A stretch of 5,402 nucleotides of DNA from Kiritimatiellia bacterium (lineage in GTDB: Bacteria; Verrucomicrobiota; Kiritimatiellia; UBA8416; JABMPJ01). Shown piece after piece: positions 1 through 4,375 of this stretch (its first letter is position 1; the number at the start of each line of letters is the position of its first letter). A model generated the notes under the pieces. The model did no database searches and was not told the DNA's origin. It worked only from the letters and a program-made list of their open reading frames with translations. Location: positions 1 through 5,402 of the forward strand of contig JAOZSS010000171.1 of the NCBI GenBank assembly GCA_029939545.1, given 5' to 3'. The translations under genes and the position numbers were made by a program.

Positions 1-267
1 TAGAACATCATCCTCAATGCGAAAGGCTTTCTTTTCCGTCTTCTCGGGATCAAGGGACTGGATGAAGCGGGGTTCTCCAAAAAGGAACCTGAGATGCTCA
101 ATGCTCTCGAGCTGGTCCTTGAGTGCCGCATAGGCATAGATGGTGAAATAGGCGGAAACAAAAGAGAGGTCGGCTCCCGGCTTGATTCTTTCGCGCAGGA
201 ACTCTCCGATCGTGCCCCGCCGATAGTTATCCCGTATACCCGATGTTGTGGCTCCAGGTTCCGTCAT
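1..267 (-). CDS. Partial PLD-like/SNF2-type helicase, N-terminal 89 codons only
   Basis: The minus strand is open from an ATG at 267-265 to the window edge, with no stop in 89 codons; the rest of the gene lies to the left of the window. The protein begins MTEPGATTSGIRDNYRRGT and continues with FLRERIKPGADLSFVSAYFT and HLRFLFGEPRFIQSLDPEKT. I recognise this as the N-terminus of long proteins with a phospholipase-D-like nuclease domain followed by an SNF2/DEAD-type helicase, often found beside DNA methyltransferases in restriction or defence loci. The PLD HKD motif and the helicase motifs lie beyond the edge, so activity cannot be confirmed. A GAGGGA ribosome site lies 9 bases upstream of the ATG. 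An in-frame ATG two codons earlier (273-271) is possible but sits too close to that site. A stop at 309-307 closes the frame upstream. The CDS is well supported; the helicase assignment is from memory of the family. Confidence 0.72.
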   Translation of the reverse strand, partial: MTEPGATTSGIRDNYRRGTIGEFLRERIKPGADLSFVSAYFTIYAYAALKDQLESIEHLRFLFGEPRFIQSLDPEKTEKKAFRIEDDVL

Positions 268-329
268 TTCCATCTGTCCCTCAGCGCGCCTCGCGCCACT
301 CCATCCTCAGTGCAATCGCAGACTATTGA

Positions 330-358
330 GAGATATCAAAGAAGCAGGATTGAGTCAA
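330..358 (-). promoter_or_regulatory. Weak candidate sigma-70 promoter for the PLD/helicase gene
   Basis: On the minus strand TTGACT (358-353, five of six consensus bases) is followed after 17 bases by TATCTC (335-330, three of six). It would start transcription about 55 bases before the ATG at 267. The -10 element is poor, so this is only a candidate; planctomycete-type promoters may also differ from this consensus. Confidence 0.22.
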
Positions 359-386
359 AGGGTTCACCTGATTTTGTTGGGTCAAG
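350..386. repeat. Direct repeat TTGRGTCAA, 27-bp period, in the divergent intergenic region
   Basis: TTGAGTCAA (350-358) and TTGGGTCAA (377-385) are two copies of a 9-base box, differing at one position and spaced 27 bp start to start. The first copy is a near-perfect palindrome around its centre and overlaps the candidate -35 box of the leftward promoter. This could be an operator for a regulator acting on the divergent genes, perhaps the MerR-like product of 512-1012. With only two short copies it may also be chance. Confidence 0.25.
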
Positions 387-439
387 ATCGCTATTCAAGG
401 CGCGCAAGATGCGAAGGTGACTTGATCTCGGAATCTTCT

Positions 440-467
440 TTGTCCCGACATCGAGACACGGTATTAT
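440..467 (+). promoter_or_regulatory. Candidate sigma-70 promoter for the MerR-like gene
   Basis: TTGTCC (440-445, four of six consensus bases), a 16-base spacer and TATTAT (462-467, five of six) sit in the AT-richer intergenic stretch. The predicted start of transcription near 474 would give a leader of about 38 bases, containing the AAGGAG ribosome site for the ATG at 512. Confidence 0.4.
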
Positions 468-498
468 TCCGCAGGTTAGCTGACACGTATGTTGCTGT

Positions 499-504
499 AA
501 GGAG
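499..504 (+). promoter_or_regulatory. Ribosome binding site AAGGAG fixing the start at 512
   Basis: AAGGAG ends 7 bases before ATG 512-514. It decides the start, because the same frame stays open upstream to an ATG at 248 that has no comparable site and would overlap the divergent helicase gene and the promoter region. Confidence 0.7.
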
Positions 505-511
505 AGAGGCC

Positions 512-1012
512 ATGCCCTACGAAGTTGAGCAAGCACGAGTCCATGATGATCCCACGCGACGGGCAACGCTATTTCCCATGGCAGGTATTGCCAGGGGGCC
601 CGTTTCGCCCACAGGCCTCTGCGAGCGAATCGGACTCAATTGGCAGGCGGCCGTCTGGCTGCACGAGAAGGGCTGGCTGAGCTTTGACCCCCAGGCCGTA
701 CCGGAGATGAGTTCATCCCAAGACGCGGAGCTGCGCTTTGTCGGCATACTCGTGGCCACGGGCTGCGGGGAGCCAATGCTCACCGTTATGCTGCGCGATC
801 TCACCAAACCGTACGCTTACCGGATCGATAAGATGTACTTCGCATGGGAGGACCGCACCTGGCGAATCCTGCCCGACGAGGCGGAGAATCGCCGCCGCGT
901 TGAACGCTGGATCGATGAGCTCGAAGAATCCGCCTCCCTCGACAGCCTTGAATCCCTCCGAGGCCAAGTAGAGAAAGCCATCCGCGAAGTCCAATCCTGG
1001 GGGGTGTATTAG
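512..1012 (+). CDS. Small MerR-like helix-turn-helix protein of unknown function
   Basis: A 166-residue cytoplasmic protein. Residues about 35-60 (GLCERIGLNWQAAVWLHEKG then WLSFDP) resemble the winged helix of MerR regulators, in which a helix-turn-helix is followed by an aromatic/HEKGLL-type wing. The middle (about 71-120) is hydrophobic and mixed, including LRFVGILVATGCGEPML, KPYAYRIDKMYFAWEDRTWR and ILPDE. The end (about 125-160) is charged and probably a long helix or coiled coil (ERWIDELEES, LESLRGQVEKAIREV). I recall similar uncharacterised proteins with the YAYR-D-x-Y-W-RLLP and WIDELEE pattern, but no defined function. There is no signal peptide, membrane segment or visible cysteine metal site. 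It stands alone, divergent from the PLD/helicase gene and 90 bp before argC. The ATG at 512 was chosen for its strong AAGGAG site. A role as regulator of itself or of the divergent gene is inference. Confidence 0.75.
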   Translation: MPYEVEQARVHDDPTRRATLFPMAGIARGPVSPTGLCERIGLNWQAAVWLHEKGWLSFDPQAVPEMSSSQDAELRFVGILVATGCGEPMLTVMLRDLTKPYAYRIDKMYFAWEDRTWRILPDEAENRRRVERWIDELEESASLDSLESLRGQVEKAIREVQSWGVY

Positions 1013-1051
1013 CTCCTTAAATCTTGGATAGGTTTCGTCGACCCTCCACGA

Positions 1052-1081
1052 TTGACATTCCTCCCCCCACAACGGCATAGT
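1052..1081 (+). promoter_or_regulatory. Candidate promoter for argC and the downstream cluster
   Basis: A perfect -35 box TTGACA (1052-1057) is separated by 18 bases from CATAGT (1076-1081, four of six consensus bases). Transcription would begin near 1088, giving a short leader of about 15 bases with AAGGAG at 1091-1096. It is the best promoter-like sequence in the window and lies where the five-gene cluster begins. Confidence 0.5.
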
Positions 1082-1088
1082 CTGTGGG
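1066..1088. repeat. Inverted repeat CCCACA-N11-TGTGGG across the -10 box
   Basis: CCCACA (1066-1071) and TGTGGG (1083-1088) form a 6-bp inverted repeat with an 11-base centre that contains the predicted -10 element. It could be an operator for control of argC. It has no T-tract, so it does not look like a terminator for the gene ending at 1012. It does not match the AT-rich ARG box known for ArgR. Confidence 0.28.
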
Positions 1089-1090
1089 CC

Positions 1091-1096
1091 AAGGAG
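1091..1096 (+). promoter_or_regulatory. Ribosome binding site AAGGAG fixing the argC start
   Basis: AAGGAG lies 6 bases before ATG 1103. It favours ATG 1103 over the in-frame ATG at 1052, which lies inside the -35 promoter region. The in-frame GTG at 1100 is too close to the site. Confidence 0.7.
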
Positions 1097-1102
1097 ATTG
1101 TG

Positions 1103-2161
1103 ATGGTTAAAGCGAAGATTATTGGGGCCTGCGGGTATGGCGGCGTGGGGATTTCGGAGCTGCTGCTCGGGCATCCGGAGGCCGAGATCGGGGCCCTCGT
1201 GGATATCGAGAATGTCGGCGCCAAACTGAGTGATCTCTATCCTCACCTGTCCGGGCATGTTGACAACGTGGTGGTAGCCCCCGACTCGCCCGAGGCACTT
1301 GCGTCGGCGGACGTGGTGTTCATGGCCACCCCCGACCGCATCGGCATGAAGCTGGCCTCGGCCGAGCTGGAGAAAGGTGCCAGGATCATCGATTACAGCG
1401 GTGACTTCCGGTTTAACGACGCCGATGCCTATGCCGAGTACGCACGCCGGATCGATCTGGACACGGAGCATGCCGCGCCCGAACTACTTCCCCAGGCAGT
1501 CTACGGCATCCCCGAGCTGCATCGCAGTGAAGTCACGGCCGACACGCGCATTGTCGGCAATCCCGGCTGCTTTGCCGTAAGCTGCATCGTGGGCTTGGCC
1601 CCGGCGGTTAAGGAGGGCCTCCTGGCCCCCAAGAGCATCATCTGCGACTGCAAGACCGGTGTCTCCGGTGCGGGCCGAAAACCCCATGCGGTGTTTCACT
1701 ACCCGGCCCGGTACGACATGATGAACGCCTACAAGCTGGCCGGACACCAGCACGTCTGCGAGATCGAACGTGAGCTCGGGCTTCTGGCCGGTCAGGATGT
1801 CGTCGTGACCTTCACGGCCCAGGTCGTCCCGGTCTGCCGGGGCATCATGTCGACCCTTTACGGAGCACTGACCGGGGAGGCGACCGAAGCAGACGTCCTG
1901 GCTATGTACACCGCGTTCTACGAGGGCGAACGTTTCGTCCAGGTGTTCCCCAGCACGGCCCCCATTGGATCGATGCACGTACGCGGCACGAATGGCGTCA
2001 AGCTCGTCATCAGCGTTGATGAGCGGACACGGCGTCTGCGGGTCGTCTCCTATATCGACAACCTCGTTAAAGGGCAGGCCGGATCGGCCCTGCAGAACAT
2101 GAACCTGCTCTTCGGGCTGGAGGAGACGGCAGGATTGGATAGACCGGGTATCTACCCGTGA
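1103..2161 (+). CDS. argC: N-acetyl-gamma-glutamyl-phosphate reductase (ArgC)
   Basis: A 352-residue cytoplasmic enzyme that reduces N-acetyl-glutamyl-5-phosphate to the semialdehyde with NADPH, the third step of arginine/ornithine synthesis. The Rossmann loop GACGYGGVG is at residues 8-16. The active-site motif GNPGC puts the nucleophile at Cys156. The substrate loop is KTGVSGAGRKP (184-194), and GHQHVCEIEREL (214-225) carries His215, the position of the catalytic histidine. The C-terminal NLVKGQAGSALQNMNLLFG is strongly family-like, and length is normal. Deviations from the usual ArgC signature are visible: Val-Ser follows CFA where Thr-Gly/Ala is typical, VCEIE replaces TPEIE, and VVPVCRGIM replaces the common LVPMNRGIL. 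LysY (lysine via LysW) is a relative, but the motifs read as ArgC. It is the first gene of the cluster and ends 56 bp before the first bactofilin. No other arg gene is in the window. Confidence 0.93.
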   Translation: MVKAKIIGACGYGGVGISELLLGHPEAEIGALVDIENVGAKLSDLYPHLSGHVDNVVVAPDSPEALASADVVFMATPDRIGMKLASAELEKGARIIDYSGDFRFNDADAYAEYARRIDLDTEHAAPELLPQAVYGIPELHRSEVTADTRIVGNPGCFAVSCIVGLAPAVKEGLLAPKSIICDCKTGVSGAGRKPHAVFHYPARYDMMNAYKLAGHQHVCEIERELGLLAGQDVVVTFTAQVVPVCRGIMSTLYGALTGEATEADVLAMYTAFYEGERFVQVFPSTAPIGSMHVRGTNGVKLVISVDERTRRLRVVSYIDNLVKGQAGSALQNMNLLFGLEETAGLDRPGIYP

Positions 2162-2203
2162 GCCGCCCAAGCGGTCCACGACGGAGCCCACAAGCAACAC
2201 AGC

Positions 2204-2208
2204 GGGAG
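2204..2208 (+). promoter_or_regulatory. Ribosome binding site GGGAG fixing the bactofilin start
   Basis: GGGAG lies 9 bases before ATG 2218. It supports that start over an in-frame GTG at 2158, which overlaps the argC stop as GTGA. The GTG could allow coupled translation but would add 20 residues of Pro/Arg/Ser-rich sequence atypical of bactofilin N-termini. Confidence 0.55.
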
Positions 2209-2217
2209 ATAGTAGAT

Positions 2218-2676
2218 ATGGATAATGAAGCAGTTCAGACCATCATCGCCGAAGACATCGAGATCACCGGTTCCGTCAAGTGCGCCAGTACGATTCAGAT
2301 CGACGGCAAACTGAACGGTGACCTGACCAGTGCCGGGAACACCACGATCGGCGCCAACGCGGTCATCAACGGCAACATCGCGTCCGACTCGGCCGTGGTT
2401 AAGGGCCAGGTCAACGGAAACGTGAGCGCGAAGGATCGCATCCAGCTGACCGCCACGGCCAAGCTGACCGGCGACATACGCGCCAAGCGCCTGAGCGTCG
2501 AAGACGGAGCTACCCTCATCGGCAAGACCGAGGTCAACCCCTCCGGCCAGGCTCCTTCCCGTGCCACGAGCGACCACAAGCCGGTCCAGCCCGCCGCCGA
2601 GGAAGGCGTTGTGATCGGGGCCGAGGCGGAACCCAAGGGCGACGACAAGAACAAGGGCCTCTTTCAGAAGAAATAA
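2218..2676 (+). CDS. Bactofilin (polymer-forming cytoskeletal protein)
   Basis: A 152-residue protein of the bactofilin family (DUF583), which forms nucleotide-independent filaments from right-handed beta-helix subunits and acts as a cytoplasmic scaffold. The core spans about residues 11-107: repeating strands of about 18 residues with Gly/Asn turns, visible in EDIEITGSVKCASTIQIDGK, LNGDLTSAGNTTIGANAVIN, VKGQVNGNVSAKDRIQLTAT and LTGDIRAKRLSVEDGATLIG. The short N-terminal segment (1-10, MDNEAVQTII) is mildly hydrophobic and could touch the membrane, as in some bactofilins. Residues 108-152 form a Pro/Ala/Glu/Lys-rich, probably disordered tail ending GLFQKK. Length is typical. It follows argC by 56 bp and precedes a second, larger bactofilin-like gene by 25 bp, then parB. 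A scaffold role tied to chromosome segregation is inferred from that context. Confidence 0.9.
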   Translation: MDNEAVQTIIAEDIEITGSVKCASTIQIDGKLNGDLTSAGNTTIGANAVINGNIASDSAVVKGQVNGNVSAKDRIQLTATAKLTGDIRAKRLSVEDGATLIGKTEVNPSGQAPSRATSDHKPVQPAAEEGVVIGAEAEPKGDDKNKGLFQKK

Positions 2677-2701
2677 GCCCACTGACCTGAAAGGGGAATA
2701 G

Positions 2702-3418
2702 GTGGCCGCAAAGGACCCACTGGTCATTGACGGCTTCGCATCCGTCCAAGCTGTCCGTCGCGCGGGGAAGAACAGAAAAAAACCCCACTACGGACAGTCC
2801 AGGACCACTCTGCCCGCCGCCGACAAGAAGGCGAGAACAGGCACAAAGGCGGGACCCAGGGCCAAGATTGGTCACACGGTCGTGCCCGACATCTTCGAGA
2901 TTGTCTGCTACGAGTGCGGCTACACGTTTAACCTGCGCGGCCGTATCCAGAAGACCTACTGTCCCAAGTGCCGCAAGACGCTCGTGGCCGACGAGCAGAT
3001 CATCGAGTCCGACTGGTCGGGACGTGTGAAGACTATCGGCACCGTACAGGTACGCAACGGGGGCAGCCTGACCAAGGCACACGTGGTGGTCGGCAGCCTG
3101 ATTCTCGATGGCCGGATAGAGGAGAGCACCACCAAGATCGGCCGTCGTCTCGAGCTTGGATCCAACGCGTCCGGCGATATTGCCAAAATCGATACACGTG
3201 ATATCCTGATCCGTGCCGATGCCAAGCTCTCGTACCGTGCCAAGCTGCGGTGCGAGAACCTGATCGTCGAGGGAGACTTCCGGGGCACGGTGGAGGTGAG
3301 CGGGCTCGTCACCGTGATGTCGGGCGCTTTTCTGCAGGGACGGGTCAAGGCGGCCCGGCTCCTGTTGCACGAGGGCGGCGGCCTCAAGGCCACAGTAAAG
3401 ATTGCAGGAACAAAGTAA
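2702..3418 (+). CDS. Zinc-ribbon bactofilin-like protein with basic N-terminal tail
   Basis: A 238-residue protein in three parts. Residues 1-60 are rich in Lys/Arg (RRAGKNRKK, DKKARTGTKAGPRAK) and probably disordered. Residues about 66-93 hold a four-cysteine zinc ribbon, Cys69-x2-Cys72 and Cys87-x2-Cys90 (CYECGYTF, YCPKCRKTL). Residues about 100-235 are a bactofilin-type beta-helix with repeating Gly turns (SGRVKTIGTVQVRNGGSLTK, VGSLILDGRIEESTTKIG, CENLIVEGDFRGTVEVSG, GAFLQGRVKAARLLLHEGGG). The start is GTG at 2702, immediately after an in-frame TAG and 5 bases after AAGGGG. A GTG at 2882 would leave only the ribbon and helix but lacks a ribosome site. It lies 25 bp after the first bactofilin and 18 bp before parB. 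Co-polymerisation with the first bactofilin, and a binding role for the ribbon and tail, are inference. I am not aware of a characterised member. Confidence 0.85.
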   Translation: MAAKDPLVIDGFASVQAVRRAGKNRKKPHYGQSRTTLPAADKKARTGTKAGPRAKIGHTVVPDIFEIVCYECGYTFNLRGRIQKTYCPKCRKTLVADEQIIESDWSGRVKTIGTVQVRNGGSLTKAHVVVGSLILDGRIEESTTKIGRRLELGSNASGDIAKIDTRDILIRADAKLSYRAKLRCENLIVEGDFRGTVEVSGLVTVMSGAFLQGRVKAARLLLHEGGGLKATVKIAGTK

Positions 3419-3436
3419 AGACTCAGGACTACTATC

Positions 3437-4345
3437 ATGGCAGCACGACAAAGCGGTTTAGGACGTGGACTCGGAGCACTGATTCGGGATGGCGTTGACG
3501 CCACGCCCGAACCCGAGCAAGAGCAACCTGCGCCCCCCGGCATCCAACGCATCCCGGTAGACAACATCACCCCGTGCGCATTCCAGCCGCGTCGGGCGTT
3601 CGACGAAGACGCCCTTGGCGAGCTGGCCCAGTCCATCCGCCAACGCGGCGTCCTACAGCCCCTGCTGGTTCGCACCTCGGGCGAAGGCTTCGAACTGATG
3701 GCCGGCGAACGCCGTCTGCGCGCATCGATCCAAGCCGGACTTGAAGATGTCCCTGTCATCATCATGGAAGCCGACGACGAGCAGGCGCTCGAAGTGGCGC
3801 TGGTTGAGAACCTGCAACGCGAGGATCTCAGCATCGTCGAGATTGCAGATGGCTACCAGCTCCTGCTCGACCGTTTCCAACTCACGCATGAGCAAGTGGC
3901 CGACCGCGTCGGCTGCTCGCGCAGCGCCGTCACCAACGCGCTCCGCATTCGCGAGCTTCCCGATCCCGTCAGGGCGCTGTTGGCTGAAGGCAAGCTCACC
4001 GCCGGCCACGCCAAGCTCCTCACCGGGCTGGTCATTCCCGAGGAACAGGCCCAGGTTGCCGACGCCGCGGTCACCCAGGGGCTTTCCGTACGGGCACTCG
4101 ACGATCTGATCAAGAAAATGCAGCGGCCTCCGCGTAAGCCACGCGCTATGAAGCAAGACTTGCCCGCCAGCCACATCGGCCACCTCTCCGACCGCCTGCA
4201 CAGCCACTTCGGCACCAGCGTCCGGGTCACCCCCAGCCGCACCTACGCCAACGGCAAGAAAGGCAAAGGCCATATCCAGATCGACTTCTTCTCCAATGAA
4301 GACCTGGATAGGATTATTGAGCTGATAGGGCTGGAGATTGACTGA
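3437..4345 (+). CDS. parB: ParB/Spo0J chromosome-partitioning CTPase
   Basis: A 302-residue ParB of normal chromosomal length. ParB binds parS near the origin, spreads as a CTP-dependent sliding clamp, loads SMC and stimulates ParA. The N-terminus QSGLGRGLGALI (5-16) matches the peptide that contacts ParA in this family. The CTP-binding domain includes FQPRRAFDEDALGELAQSI (49-67), the arginine box GERRLRAS (90-97) and ENLQREDLS (124-132). The parS-reading helix-turn-helix is LTHEQVADRVGCSRSAVTNA (139-158), followed by LTAGHAKLL (187-195). A basic linker (PPRKPRAMK, 231-239) leads to a C-terminal dimerisation domain (about 243-302). All hallmark motifs are intact. Ribosome site CAGGA lies 8 bases before the ATG. 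parA, its usual upstream neighbour, is absent; the gene instead follows two bactofilins, 18 bp downstream of the second. A chromosomal rather than plasmid ParB is inferred from sequence style and neighbouring argC. Confidence 0.95.
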   Translation: MAARQSGLGRGLGALIRDGVDATPEPEQEQPAPPGIQRIPVDNITPCAFQPRRAFDEDALGELAQSIRQRGVLQPLLVRTSGEGFELMAGERRLRASIQAGLEDVPVIIMEADDEQALEVALVENLQREDLSIVEIADGYQLLLDRFQLTHEQVADRVGCSRSAVTNALRIRELPDPVRALLAEGKLTAGHAKLLTGLVIPEEQAQVADAAVTQGLSVRALDDLIKKMQRPPRKPRAMKQDLPASHIGHLSDRLHSHFGTSVRVTPSRTYANGKKGKGHIQIDFFSNEDLDRIIELIGLEID

Positions 4346-4375
4346 GCAGGAGCCGGGCGCAAAGGAATCGGCTCT

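Noticed and set aside
94..420. Plus-strand frame of 108 codons at the left end
   Set aside because: It overlaps the recognised PLD/helicase N-terminus on the opposite strand, and its translation shows no domain-like sequence.
489..500. Three-codon leader frame ATG TTG CTG TAA over the ribosome site
   Set aside because: It has no ribosome site of its own and is short enough to be chance.
248..511. N-terminal extension of the MerR-like gene to ATG 248
   Set aside because: The added 88 residues look like translated intergenic DNA and overlap the divergent gene; AAGGAG at 499-504 supports ATG 512.
713..1471. Minus-strand open frame of 252 codons across the MerR-like gene and the argC start
   Set aside because: It spans a recognised gene, an intergenic promoter and argC, with no recognisable protein motif or ribosome site.
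1692..1699. parS half-site TGTTTCAC in argC
   Set aside because: The other half is absent and the bases encode the conserved argC segment VFHYPA.
3191..3205. Possible parS around CACGTG at 3195-3200
   Set aside because: Only 10 of 16 positions match TGTTTCACGTGAAACA, most of them in the core hexamer, and it lies in coding sequence.
2534..3451. Long minus-strand open frame (305 codons) opposite both bactofilins
   Set aside because: It is antisense to two clearly recognised genes, has no family-like sequence, and such frames are expected opposite GC-rich coding DNA.
4351..4373. AGCCG/CGGCT stem with AAAGGA in the loop between parB and the lipoprotein gene
   Set aside because: A 5-bp stem with a 13-base loop and no T-tract is too weak to call a terminator or a translational switch.
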